Position numbers and translations under genes: made by a program. From assembly GCA_943788115.1 (NCBI GenBank), contig CALSPA010000022.1:1-56553 (forward strand): a DNA stretch of 56,553 bases. Reading direction: 5' to 3'. Position 1 is the first letter of the stretch. Each line of letters begins with the position of its first letter. This DNA comes from an uncultured Flavobacteriales bacterium. Lineage in GTDB: Bacteria > Bacteroidota > Bacteroidia > Flavobacteriales_D > Parvicellaceae. Below the pieces are notes generated by a model, which was given only the letters and a program-made list of their open reading frames with translations, made no database searches and was not told where the DNA came from. This document shows positions 20,180 through 29,401 of this stretch, piece by piece.

Positions 20180-21235
20180 TTATTCAAAATTGTCTATTGA
20201 AAACAACACATCTTTATTAATATCTCTATTTAGTTTTCTACCTATAATTAAGAACTCTAAATCAGGGCTCAAACCACTACCTGGTCTTTTATACAAAATA
20301 TCATTTTTATCAATAATTTTACCTTTTTTTAAATTTCTTGATGCGACAGCACTTCTTCGAAACTTTATTTTTTTCTCTTCTTCTTGAATTGAGACTGTTC
20401 TAGTTTTCTCACCCAAAGCTTTAGAAATATTCACCCCTTCACTGCAAATTACTCTCATTTCATTCGAGTCAGCAGATATTTCATGATCCCAACCTGGAAG
20501 ATTTTTATCAATTGTGAAATGCTTTTCTACTATACAAGCTCCCTTAGCAATAGCAGCTAAAGGAATTGAAAATCCTATTGTATGATCAGAAAAACCTACT
20601 GGATAACCGAAAGTCTCATTTAACATATGTATGTTATTTAAATGAATATCCTCATATTTTGGAGGATAAATTGAGATACAGTGTAATAAAACAATATTAA
20701 AATTGCCTGCAGACTCAACAACTTTAATGGCTTTATCAATTTCAGAAATAGTAGACATACCGGTAGATAAAACAATAGGCTTTTGAAATTCAGCCAAATA
20801 CTTTAAAAGTCTATAATTATTAATATCCATCGAAGCTACTTTAAAGAAAGGAATATCAATTTCATTTAATAAATCAGCTTCTTTTTCCGAAAAAGGCGTA
20901 GATAAGAAATCAATACCAATAGTATCGCAATGTTTTTTTAATTCAAAATGCTGTTCAGGTCTTAAATAATATTTATTCACCATTTCTCTTAATGATCCAA
21001 AATGCTTTTTTGGAGAATCGTTATAAACTTGATTATTTTCATACTCTTGCTCAGAAACAAGTGAATCAGGTGTCCAAGATTGAAACTTCACAGCATGACA
21101 ACCAGCAGCGTAAGCAGCATTAATCATATTTATGGCTAAATCAATGTCACCATTATGATTAGCACCAATTTCAGCAATAATATAAGGTGCGCAGTAATTA
21201 AAAATTTTTTTATTTGGAGTTATTTGTACTTTCAT
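20180..21235 (-). CDS. nonulosonic acid synthase (NeuB/LegI-like)
   Basis: A 351-residue synthase that condenses phosphoenolpyruvate with a six-carbon amino sugar. The landmarks look intact: IIAEIGANHNGDIDLAINM, AVKFQSW, FLSTPFSE, KVASMDI, LSTGMST, GFSDHTIGF, VEKHFTID, and DHEISADSNEM. The C-terminal SAF domain reads FRRSAVASRNLKKGKIIDK. The best starts are the ATGs at 21235 or 21247; the 21250 reading begins with TTG. All overlap the GT2 stop. LegI, NeuB and PseI cannot be told apart by eye; the LegB/LegC/PtmE context favours a legionaminic-like product. Confidence 0.9.
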   Translation of the reverse strand: MKVQITPNKKIFNYCAPYIIAEIGANHNGDIDLAINMINAAYAAGCHAVKFQSWTPDSLVSEQEYENNQVYNDSPKKHFGSLREMVNKYYLRPEQHFELKKHCDTIGIDFLSTPFSEKEADLLNEIDIPFFKVASMDINNYRLLKYLAEFQKPIVLSTGMSTISEIDKAIKVVESAGNFNIVLLHCISIYPPKYEDIHLNNIHMLNETFGYPVGFSDHTIGFSIPLAAIAKGACIVEKHFTIDKNLPGWDHEISADSNEMRVICSEGVNISKALGEKTRTVSIQEEEKKIKFRRSAVASRNLKKGKIIDKNDILYKRPGSGLSPDLEFLIIGRKLNRDINKDVLFSIDNFE

Positions 21236-22103
21236 AATTAAATTCATCAAATGGTTTCACTTCTTCCCACCAAAAAAAGCATGGACTTTCTATTTCATTA
21301 AGCTTATCTAGATATTCATTGCAATTTTCATTATTCAATAAATAGGTCTTTAATTTTGAGTATGTGTTTAATTTATCTTTAAATATTTTTCCGAAATTAG
21401 ATAAGGATTTAAAATGTTCTATTTTAACATTCACAATAAATTTAACCTTTTCTAGATTTAATTTATCAAGACCAATCATGTTACCATCGTACTGCCTATA
21501 GTATATTGCAGTATTATTAGTAAATATAGTTTTTGATTTATACACTAACAAAAGTCTTGAAAACACTTGCCAATCAACAGCCAATATATTTGAGTTAACT
21601 AATAACCTTTTAGTCAAAATACTTGTTCTAATAGCAGTATTACCTAAACCTAAAATATTTTTGTCCAAAATGGTATTAAAATCAATTAGTGATCCATTTT
21701 CTAATCTATTTGAGAAATAATTTTTTTGGATCAAATCACCTTTTTGATTGACTAAATGAACATCATTTACTACAATATCAGAAATATCAAGAAGCGAAAT
21801 ATTTTCTTTAATTCTATTTTTTGGAAAAAAATCATCAGCATCCCCAAAAATACAATGTTCAAAATCTGATCTAATTAGAAATAGAATCATTTCATTTCTA
21901 ATCTCATTAGGAGAACCTTTAACATCGATAATTTCAACATTTAAACCGACACTAAGTTTTATAAGAACATTCTCATCAAGAGCATCATTAAATAAAATAA
22001 GTTCAAAGGATTTAAATGATTGTTCTCTCAAAGAATTAAAAAAATCAACTAAATAAAGCTCAATCTTTCGATGAACAACAGTAACAAAACATATCTTTTT
22101 CAC
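21210..22103 (-). CDS. GT2 glycosyltransferase
   Basis: A 297-residue family 2 glycosyltransferase. KKICFVTVVHRKIELYLVDF opens the GT-A domain. LILFNDALDEN is the nucleotide loop, and HCIFGDADDFFPKNR holds the DxD motif. Its start is GTG at 22101-22103, overlapping the TGA of the NeuD-like gene (GTGA). It sits between NeuD-like and NeuB-like genes, where a NeuC/LegG epimerase is often found in legionaminic clusters. It is probably used in building the same glycan. Specificity unknown. Confidence 0.82.
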   Translation of the reverse strand: MKKICFVTVVHRKIELYLVDFFNSLREQSFKSFELILFNDALDENVLIKLSVGLNVEIIDVKGSPNEIRNEMILFLIRSDFEHCIFGDADDFFPKNRIKENISLLDISDIVVNDVHLVNQKGDLIQKNYFSNRLENGSLIDFNTILDKNILGLGNTAIRTSILTKRLLVNSNILAVDWQVFSRLLLVYKSKTIFTNNTAIYYRQYDGNMIGLDKLNLEKVKFIVNVKIEHFKSLSNFGKIFKDKLNTYSKLKTYLLNNENCNEYLDKLNEIESPCFFWWEEVKPFDEFNYESTNNSK

Positions 22104-22741
22104 TTTATTTTTCTTATTGGATTCCCAACATATGTGCCACTTTGTTCTATATCGTTAACAACGACACCACCCATTCCAACAATTGTATTATCACATATTT
22201 TTAATCCTTGTTTAATAATAGCAGATGTTCCAAAATAAACTTGATTTAAAATAGTACAGTTGCCACTTACATTCACTCCAGGTGAACAAGTGAAAAAATC
22301 ACCTATTTTGCAATCATGTCCAATGGATGAATTTAAATTTATGTGAGCATGATCCCCTATTTCAATATCACAAGTAAGTACTGATCCTGGGCATACAATT
22401 GTTCCAACTCCAAAAGAAATATATTCAGAAATAATAGCATGTTGACTAATAATATTTGGATATATAGTAGCCTTTGGAAATTTACTGTTTAATTTCTTTC
22501 TTAGAAGGGGGGCTGCTACCGAAAGAACCAGCTCATATATTTCTGGATCAAATTTCGACTCAGGTAAAGTCTCTATACCATATATAATCTGATTAGAAAA
22601 CTCATCATCCTTAACTAAAAAAAAGCAGGTGCCAAAAGGATCAATATTTTTTATTTCTAAATTTTGTTTTATTATTTGAAAAACTTCCCTAGCAAAACCA
22701 CCAGAGCCAACTATACATATTTTATTTCGTTTTGTTAACAT
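22100..22741 (-). CDS. NeuD/LegH-like sugar N-acyltransferase
   Basis: A 213-residue protein of the NeuD family: an N-terminal Rossmann-like PglD domain (KICIVGSGGFAREVFQII) followed by a left-handed beta-helix with SSIGHDCKIGDFFTCSPGVN and a closing VGNPIRKIK. The GHD histidine is the expected base. In legionaminic-type pathways this enzyme N-acylates the 4-amino sugar made by LegC; in sialic-acid loci NeuD homologues O-acetylate. Next to the LegC-like gene the N-acylation role is favoured. It overlaps the aminotransferase gene by seven bases. Confidence 0.87.
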   Translation of the reverse strand: MLTKRNKICIVGSGGFAREVFQIIKQNLEIKNIDPFGTCFFLVKDDEFSNQIIYGIETLPESKFDPEIYELVLSVAAPLLRKKLNSKFPKATIYPNIISQHAIISEYISFGVGTIVCPGSVLTCDIEIGDHAHINLNSSIGHDCKIGDFFTCSPGVNVSGNCTILNQVYFGTSAIIKQGLKICDNTIVGMGGVVVNDIEQSGTYVGNPIRKIK

Positions 22742-23877
22742 ACACTACTAGGAATATTTACAAGTCTTTTTTCTAGCCAAATTGAATTGCTCAAATCACT
22801 TTTTGGACATTTTTCATACATATTTAAAGTATTAATTAAATTCCAAACAGGTCTAGTCATAATATTAAACTTATTTAAACTATTTAAAAACACATCTCTT
22901 TCATTTTGATCTTTAATTAACAATGTATTTAACCAATAATTTGATCTTGACTCGTCAATTTCTCGAATTAAAATAACACCTTCATAATCTTTAAAAAAAT
23001 GATGATATGAATCTGACAGACCTCTCTTTTTTTGAACAAAAAACTCCAAACATTCAATCTGAGCACATAAAAGTGCTGCGTTTATATTAGGCATCCTATA
23101 ATTAAATCCAATAAAATCATGTGAGTATTCCCATTTGTGAGGAACTTTAGCTTGAGTACTCAAATATTTTGCTTTTTTAGCAATTTCTTTGTCATTAGTA
23201 ATTATAACACCCCCACCACCTGAAGTAACTATTTTATTTCCATTAAAACTAAAAACACCTAACAAACCAAAAGTTCCTGTATGTTTGTTCTTATAAAATG
23301 ACCCAAGAGATTCAGCTGCATCTTCAACAACACTTATGTTATAATGATTACATATATTAACGATTTCGTCTATGTACATTGGCAAACCAAAAGTATGCAT
23401 AGGAACACAAGCTGAAATTTTATTACCCGTTATTTTATTATAGCAAACCCCCTCTTTTATCTTAGCAATTTGCTTCAAATAATTTTTTAACAAGGAAGGC
23501 GACAAACCCAAAGTTTCTTTATCAACATCGACAAAATGAGGAATTGCTTTACAATATGAAATAGCATTTGCAGTAGCGACAAAGCTTAAAGGCTGAGTAA
23601 TAACTTCGTCACCTTCTCCTACACCTGCCAACAATAAAGATAGATGAAGAGCATTTGTTCCATTGACTATAGCAACAGCATGATTTGAACCAGTATAATT
23701 ACAAATTTCGTCTTCAAATTTATCAACATATGCCCCCACAGAAGAAACAAAAGTAGAGTCTATAGCATCTATTACATATTTTTTTTCATTTCCATTAAAA
23801 ACAGGTGAGTGAAGTGGAATAAAACCTGATTCTTGATTATAATGTTCTCTTATAAATTTAGAAAGATTATTATACAT
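22735..23877 (-). CDS. LegC-like sugar aminotransferase (PLP)
   Basis: A 380-residue DegT/DnrJ/EryC1-family aminotransferase. NGTNALHLSLLLAGVGEGDE and TQPLSFVATANAI form the cofactor pocket. VVEDAAESLGSFY contains the PLP-ring aspartate (about Asp186), and FSFNGNKIVTSGGGGVI the Schiff-base lysine (about Lys215). It is LegC-like because of its length, the N-terminal HSPVFNGNEKKY and its partner LegB. It would convert a 4-keto-6-deoxy amino sugar to the 4-amino form. It overlaps legB by eight bases and neuD by seven. Confidence 0.9.
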   Translation of the reverse strand: MYNNLSKFIREHYNQESGFIPLHSPVFNGNEKKYVIDAIDSTFVSSVGAYVDKFEDEICNYTGSNHAVAIVNGTNALHLSLLLAGVGEGDEVITQPLSFVATANAISYCKAIPHFVDVDKETLGLSPSLLKNYLKQIAKIKEGVCYNKITGNKISACVPMHTFGLPMYIDEIVNICNHYNISVVEDAAESLGSFYKNKHTGTFGLLGVFSFNGNKIVTSGGGGVIITNDKEIAKKAKYLSTQAKVPHKWEYSHDFIGFNYRMPNINAALLCAQIECLEFFVQKKRGLSDSYHHFFKDYEGVILIREIDESRSNYWLNTLLIKDQNERDVFLNSLNKFNIMTRPVWNLINTLNMYEKCPKSDLSNSIWLEKRLVNIPSSVC

Positions 23878-24862
23878 TGTAAATACCAGATTTATAATGC
23901 TTCAAATTATTAGAATCTGAAAACCAATCAATAGTTTTCTTAAGTCCACTTATTAAATCATTTTCAACTTTCCAATTAGTATTTTCTAATATTTTAGTGT
24001 TATCTCCATACAACCTAAAAACTTCAGATTTCTCAGGACGAATTCTATCTAGATCTGTAATAATTATAGCATCTGTATTTATCAATTCAATCAAAGTATC
24101 AGCAACATTTTGCATGGAGACTTCAGAATTTGTTGCAATATTACATTCATGACCTATTAAATCTTTACAATTGTAAATCTCAATAAAAGCTTTAACTGTA
24201 TCTTTTACAAATAGTAAATCTCTAGTTGGTGTTAAATCTCCTAATTTTATTTCTTTATTTCCATTTAATAATTGGGAAATAATTGTAGGAATAATAGCCC
24301 TTGCAGATTGTCTTGGTCCATAAGTATTAAAAGGCCTAACGATAGTGATTGGCAAGTCAAAAGATCTATAAAAAGAATCAGCAATACTATCTGCACCAAT
24401 TTTAGATGCCGAATAAGGAGATTGAGGCTGCTTTGGATGTTTTTCATCAATTGGAACATACTGAGCTGTTCCATATACTTCAGAAGTTGATGTAACTAAA
24501 GTTCGTTTTAGATTTAAATCTTTTGCAGCTTGAACAACATTTAATGTTCCTTTAATATTTGTATCTACATAACTCTCAGGAGAAAAGAAGGAATATGGAA
24601 TTGCTATTAATGCAGCTAAATGTATTACAGAATCACACCCTGTCATTAAAGTTTTTAAGCTATTAAAATCACGTATATCTCCACTAACAATTTCAATTTC
24701 ATTTTTTTGATTTTGAGAGAATGAATCTAACCAACCCCAAGAATTAAATGAATTATATTGGCATAAAGCTTTAACCTGAAATCCTTGAATCAACAATTCT
24801 TCAACAAGATGACTTCCAATAAAACCATCAGAACCAGTTACAAAAATTTTATCCTTAGACAT
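23870..24862 (-). CDS. LegB-like NAD-dependent 4,6-dehydratase
   Basis: A 330-residue extended SDR. VTGSDGFIGSHL (residues 8-19) binds NAD. STSEVYGTAQYVP and YSASK (Tyr150, Lys154) are catalytic, and RPFNTYGPRQSARAIIPTII is the LegB-type substrate segment. It would form the 4-keto-6-deoxy intermediate from UDP- or GDP-N-acetylglucosamine, the first committed step of a legionaminic-type pathway. The ATG lies only three bases after the stop of the large T9SS cargo gene, so the two are probably on one transcript. Confidence 0.9.
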   Translation of the reverse strand: MSKDKIFVTGSDGFIGSHLVEELLIQGFQVKALCQYNSFNSWGWLDSFSQNQKNEIEIVSGDIRDFNSLKTLMTGCDSVIHLAALIAIPYSFFSPESYVDTNIKGTLNVVQAAKDLNLKRTLVTSTSEVYGTAQYVPIDEKHPKQPQSPYSASKIGADSIADSFYRSFDLPITIVRPFNTYGPRQSARAIIPTIISQLLNGNKEIKLGDLTPTRDLLFVKDTVKAFIEIYNCKDLIGHECNIATNSEVSMQNVADTLIELINTDAIIITDLDRIRPEKSEVFRLYGDNTKILENTNWKVENDLISGLKKTIDWFSDSNNLKHYKSGIYNV

Positions 24863-24865
24863 AGA

Positions 24866-27800
24866 TTAAAACAGTTTGAATGATTTAGAATTGTCACCAG
24901 AATTTATAACTAAAAAATAAATTTGATTTTTAGTTAAAAGACCGGGGATATTAATTGAGTTATTTCCAGAAATCAAAAATTCTTTACTAAATACAATCTG
25001 CCCTAAAGAATTATAAAGAACAAGATTTATTTTTATTGGTTTTTCAACATCATAATCAACTATGATATTATCGTTGAAACAATAGGCAGAAATATCATTT
25101 ATTTCATCGAATTTTGGCAACAATAAAGATGTTGAATCCATTACAACAATATCTTTGTTCAATTCAGAATAACACAATGGATACATATTATTTTCAGCTA
25201 AAAGAGTTAAATTATATGTTCCATTTGAAGAATAAAAGTGAATAGGGTGAGTTTGGTTTGAAAAGTTTCCATCGTCAAAATTCCATGTATAATTATCAGC
25301 CCCAATACTTGTATTAGTTACAGCTAATTGTGCCTGTCCTTGATCAAAATAAATAGTATCAGTATTGGTTATAAAATTTGCTTCAATTTGTATAGGTTGT
25401 AAAACTTCAATTGAATATTGATTATTCAAGCAATTTTCAATAAGATCAGAAGAAATATTATAAAAACCAGCATGTATATTATTTAGCCACAACGAATCTC
25501 CCGAAACAATTCCTGATGAAACAACTGATCCAGATGGGTCTAAAAGAGAAAAATTAGACGCTGAAATGGAATTACCAGAAATTAGAACAGAACCATCATT
25601 TTCATCAAAACATGATGCATCTTGAGAAAACACATTATAATCATTAAAAAAATGAATATTAAACCTTGGAATAGTAGTCGTATCGCTAGATAAAAAAGAA
25701 TAGCTTGAATCGGATCTTAAATCAGTTATTATTCCAGTATGTAAATCTTCTAATTCGATACAACCATAATGCATAAACCCTTCAGGTATACTAAAATTAA
25801 GTGTGTAGGTACCTTGGGTATTTAACCCTGCTATAGCTGAGATTTTTAATTCTGATGAAACAAGATCATTTACTGCAGCAACACATAAATTTATAGAATC
25901 TTCACACAATACAGACAAACTTGGAGATTCATCAGGTAATTCTGTAAATAATTTAGGAAATTCCAATCCCTGATCATAAGATTCAGAAGCGTTAGGTAGC
26001 CTTCTAACAATTAACTCATCTTTATAATCATTTATATTACCTGTAAGGTAAACATGCATGTCATCTGAAGGATTGTATGTTTTAACAAATGCTTTATCTG
26101 TTCGTACTTTATCATCTTCATTTATTGTTATTGAACCTGTTGAAGATATCGCTTTAACCCAAAATGCTTGTGAGTGAGCAATTTCATTAGTTACACCATT
26201 AGAAGATCCGCCACTCCAATGTAAACCATATTGCCCATCTGTAGCATTCCAAATCCAAACGGCATCCTCAATGCCAGACTTAGTAACCAAATCCCAATCA
26301 ATTGTGCATGGATAGGGATTTCCTAACAAATTCCAGCCATTCTGATCATCACCACTTCCAGCTCCACCAGTTTGAGTTACAGGAATAACTTGAGAATTTT
26401 TATAAGGATTACCAGTTACTGAAAGTGTATAATCTACGGCATCCATATATACTCTATGCCCAGCTAATGGACCTGTATCATCAGTAAAAGCATCTTGAGC
26501 ATTAAACCATCCTTGATTTTTATTTCCTAAAGCATTTGGTTCAACGTATGTAAAAGCATTCACATAACTAAACCCTGGAACAGTTGAATTAGAAAAACCA
26601 CTAAATATAACCCCATTATTCTGCCAGTCAATAATATGAGTGTTCTCAACAGGTGATGTAATCTCCCTTAAACCTTGATTAGACATAGAAATAAACCTTT
26701 CTACAGTTAAATTTCCAGAAATATCTCCAGACTCTAAATCATCCATTTGAGCAGTAGCTAAAGCATTGGACTTTAAGGTGACAGCTCCACTGGTAGTAAA
26801 CGTACCAGAAACAATGTTTAATACTCCGTAAATATCTTGAGTTCCTGAACTAACAGAAACACCAGAACTATTATCAATTGTTAGAATATTCCAATCTGTA
26901 GTACCTGAAATAGTACTTAACGAAGATCCATCAAATGTCAATGAATCACCAGAAAAATAAGTATAACTACCTAAAGAGTTATCCCAGTTACCTCCAACAA
27001 AAATAAATGAGCCAGAAGAATTTGTTGTTCCTGAATTAGTTAAGTTTCCTTCAACGTCCAAAACACCATTTAAGCTATTAATAGAACCTGTTTGAAGATC
27101 TAAATTTCTAGCAACATTTAATGTCCCTCCAGAAAGGTCTAAGCCTGCTGTACTAACAACATTTAAATCTAGCGCATTTGAACTAGCAGATACACTTACA
27201 GTGTGACCAGCATCAATAGTTACAGTACTGCTAGAACTTGGAATACAAGAACAATTCCAAGTAGTGTTATCATTCCAAGTTTGACCATCAACAATACTTA
27301 TAATATTTGTAGAAGGGTTTCCAAGGGTGAAATAATAGTCGTCTTCAAGCTCGGCAGCAAGAACATTAAAAGTTACAATGCCTGAAGAATACACTCCTGA
27401 AATAACATTAGCTCCAGAAGAAAAATCACCATCAGTATCAATTAATAATTCATAATCAGGAGTTAATCCAAATCCATTTGAAGAAACATCGAAGGTTATT
27501 GTAAGATCCCCAACTTCATTTGTCTCAGTAACCCTCCAAGTTCTTTCATATATTTCACCGGCAGGAGAAGCAGTTGTATAAGCTAAGGGTGTACCTGTTG
27601 TTGTTGAATTTAAAGGATTTCCATCATGACCAAAAAGTAAATAATCATTATTATCAAGAGATGTAGCGGTGATTCTAACAATACCTTCTCCTTGTGCGTC
27701 TAAATGTTCATTTGAAGCATCTTCTCTACCAATGCCAGCTAATTCATTTCCATAAAGTGCATCATTGGTTGCAGAGTACTTATCATTTGAAGAAAGAGCT

Positions 27801-28567
27801 ATTGAATATTTAGTACTAAGATAATTTTGAATGATAATTCTTTGAGCCGAATTAATTGCTGTTGAATAAATAAAATACTCAGAAATATCTCCTGTATAAG
27901 GATATTGATTAATTTGATTGGCTGAATTTGCTCCTAAGGTAATATAATTATGCCCTGATGGATTAGCAGAACCATTAAAATTTTGATTTATAATACCTTC
28001 ATCAATATAGCTTTCAAATAAAGTTGTACCATCCCATATATTTGCCCAAATGTGTGTTCCAGACTGATAACTAGCATCAACAGGACTAATAGTAGAATTA
28101 GACTCCCTAGTATGGGCTCTAAACAAAGATGATGATGTATAGTTCCCCCATAAAGCATTTGATCCAAAAGAAGCCCCAGAAGAATAATTTGAACGAGTAA
28201 CTACTTGCAGAGATGTATTAGAAGTATTTAAAACTAAAAACCAAGATAGTTGATTATTTTCAAGATTAGATATTGAGGAAGAATTTAAATGTTGACTGTT
28301 AAATGAGACAGCAGGCCCAGAATTTATTGAACTATTATCAGAAAATGTAGGTTGGTAAGTAGGGTTTGATTGCGTAAAGTCATTGCTATTACCCGAAACA
28401 TCGCCCCATGATGATAAAAAATCTCCATTTGAAGCTGAAATTTTCGTAGCATCTAACCAAATTTGAAGTTCATTTATGGTTCCTACTCCACCAGGACCAT
28501 TGGGTGTTTGTGAGAACACATTAATTGTAAGTAAAAGAATGTATATTGTGTAAAAAAAATTTCTCAT
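24866..28567 (-). CDS. large secreted T9SS cargo protein (LamG-like, PKD, type A sorting domain)
   Basis: A 1,233-residue secreted protein. A signal peptide (MRNFFYTIYILLLTINVFSQ) is followed by a LamG/jellyroll-like region (about 30-260, LQIWLDATKIS and WGDVSGNSNDF) and by IGREDASNEHLDAQGEGI, a region common in flavobacterial surface proteins. A G8-like segment with CSC (about 430-470) leads into Ser/Gly/Thr-rich beta repeats. A PKD domain is near 1110-1150 (NYTWNFDDGNFSNQT), and the last 75 residues form a type A sorting domain (YNSLGQIVFSKEF, ending SFKLF). It should cross the outer membrane by T9SS and be surface-anchored or released. It is the first gene of the nonulosonate operon. Function unknown; possibly adhesive. 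Confidence 0.88.
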   Translation of the reverse strand: MRNFFYTIYILLLTINVFSQTPNGPGGVGTINELQIWLDATKISASNGDFLSSWGDVSGNSNDFTQSNPTYQPTFSDNSSINSGPAVSFNSQHLNSSSISNLENNQLSWFLVLNTSNTSLQVVTRSNYSSGASFGSNALWGNYTSSSLFRAHTRESNSTISPVDASYQSGTHIWANIWDGTTLFESYIDEGIINQNFNGSANPSGHNYITLGANSANQINQYPYTGDISEYFIYSTAINSAQRIIIQNYLSTKYSIALSSNDKYSATNDALYGNELAGIGREDASNEHLDAQGEGIVRITATSLDNNDYLLFGHDGNPLNSTTTGTPLAYTTASPAGEIYERTWRVTETNEVGDLTITFDVSSNGFGLTPDYELLIDTDGDFSSGANVISGVYSSGIVTFNVLAAELEDDYYFTLGNPSTNIISIVDGQTWNDNTTWNCSCIPSSSSTVTIDAGHTVSVSASSNALDLNVVSTAGLDLSGGTLNVARNLDLQTGSINSLNGVLDVEGNLTNSGTTNSSGSFIFVGGNWDNSLGSYTYFSGDSLTFDGSSLSTISGTTDWNILTIDNSSGVSVSSGTQDIYGVLNIVSGTFTTSGAVTLKSNALATAQMDDLESGDISGNLTVERFISMSNQGLREITSPVENTHIIDWQNNGVIFSGFSNSTVPGFSYVNAFTYVEPNALGNKNQGWFNAQDAFTDDTGPLAGHRVYMDAVDYTLSVTGNPYKNSQVIPVTQTGGAGSGDDQNGWNLLGNPYPCTIDWDLVTKSGIEDAVWIWNATDGQYGLHWSGGSSNGVTNEIAHSQAFWVKAISSTGSITINEDDKVRTDKAFVKTYNPSDDMHVYLTGNINDYKDELIVRRLPNASESYDQGLEFPKLFTELPDESPSLSVLCEDSINLCVAAVNDLVSSELKISAIAGLNTQGTYTLNFSIPEGFMHYGCIELEDLHTGIITDLRSDSSYSFLSSDTTTIPRFNIHFFNDYNVFSQDASCFDENDGSVLISGNSISASNFSLLDPSGSVVSSGIVSGDSLWLNNIHAGFYNISSDLIENCLNNQYSIEVLQPIQIEANFITNTDTIYFDQGQAQLAVTNTSIGADNYTWNFDDGNFSNQTHPIHFYSSNGTYNLTLLAENNMYPLCYSELNKDIVVMDSTSLLLPKFDEINDISAYCFNDNIIVDYDVEKPIKINLVLYNSLGQIVFSKEFLISGNNSINIPGLLTKNQIYFLVINSGDNSKSFKLF

Positions 28568-28581
28568 TATTAAGGGATAAT

Positions 28582-28601
28582 TTAAATTTGAACAAATTTA
28601 A
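28582..28601. promoter_or_regulatory. palindromic divergent -7 boxes
   Basis: The spacer between the T9SS cargo gene (minus) and the SpsF-like gene (plus) contains TAAATTTG at 28583-28590 on the plus strand and the same octamer on the minus strand at 28600-28593. They are separated by AA, in a perfect inverted repeat with nine-base arms. TAnnTTTG is the Bacteroidota housekeeping -7 element. The minus box is 25 bases before the ATG at 28567 and the plus box 64 bases before the ATG at 28655, so the two promoters would face each other. No well-spaced TTG (-33) element is visible for either. Confidence 0.55.
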
Positions 28602-28654
28602 CTAAATATGTTAAATGTTGAAAATCAAAATTTCCTAAAGCCTATTTTACATAA

Positions 28655-29401
28655 ATGTCTGAAACAGGAATAATAATACAAGCAAGAACAGGATCAACCA
28701 GACTCCCTAATAAAATCATCCTTCCTTTTTACAAAGAAAAAGGAATCCTTGAACTTATTGTTGAACGTATTAAAAAATCTATTGACATTCCAATTGTAGT
28801 TGCTACAACAAAAAACTCAAAAGATGATGCTATTGTGAAAATTGCTTCAAAAAATGGAGTTGGATGTTACCGTGGAAGTGAAAATAATGTATTAAGCAGA
28901 TTTATTGAAACAGCAAAAAAAAATAACTTCAAAAATATTATAAGAATATGTGCTGACAATCCATTTTTAGACATTGAGGACCTTGTTTTACTAACTAAAC
29001 AAAACAATTCTTATGATTATTCTTGTTTTAAAATAAACCATAACCCTTCTATTATATCACATTGGGGTTTATGGGCTGAAAAAACAAATCTAAATGCATT
29101 GGTTAAAATAAGCAGAAGCACAAATGAAAAATTATATTTAGAACATGTAACAAATTACATATATAAAAACTCAGATAAATTCAAAATAAATTACATCTCA
29201 AATTCTAAACTTTTTGATACAAGGAAAATAAGGCTAACATTAGATACCATTGACGATTTTAAGATTCAAAAAGAAATTTTTACTCTGCTTGTTAACAACA
29301 AGAACATGTTTTTTAATAAACATGATATTTTAGAAATTTTAGAAAAAAATCCAATTTATTTTGACAAAATGATTAAAAATATAAAACAAAATGAAAAATA
29401 A
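28655..29401 (+). CDS. SpsF-like cytidylyltransferase
   Basis: A 248-residue nucleotidyltransferase of the SpsF/CMP-sugar synthetase type. GIIIQARTGSTRLPNKIILP is the nucleotide loop. VVATTKNSKDDAI, CYRGSENNVLSRFI and IIRICADNPFLDIED (metal-binding aspartates) follow, and RLTLDTIDDFKIQKEI is the family's closing motif. It probably activates the product of the adjacent SpsE-like synthase as a CMP-sugar. The next gene starts 11 bases before its stop. It is the second cytidylyltransferase of the window, after the one at 19375-20178, and only distantly similar to it. Confidence 0.85.
   Translation: MSETGIIIQARTGSTRLPNKIILPFYKEKGILELIVERIKKSIDIPIVVATTKNSKDDAIVKIASKNGVGCYRGSENNVLSRFIETAKKNNFKNIIRICADNPFLDIEDLVLLTKQNNSYDYSCFKINHNPSIISHWGLWAEKTNLNALVKISRSTNEKLYLEHVTNYIYKNSDKFKINYISNSKLFDTRKIRLTLDTIDDFKIQKEIFTLLVNNKNMFFNKHDILEILEKNPIYFDKMIKNIKQNEK

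Noticed and set aside
24265..24490. Overlapping open frames on both strands within the LegB-like gene
   Set aside because: They are shadows of a clear SDR gene and have no family features or start context.
28655..28700. ARTGSTRLP motif as a glycosyltransferase
   Set aside because: Database names call SpsF relatives glycosyltransferases, but the motif and the late LTLDTIDD segment fit a cytidylyltransferase.
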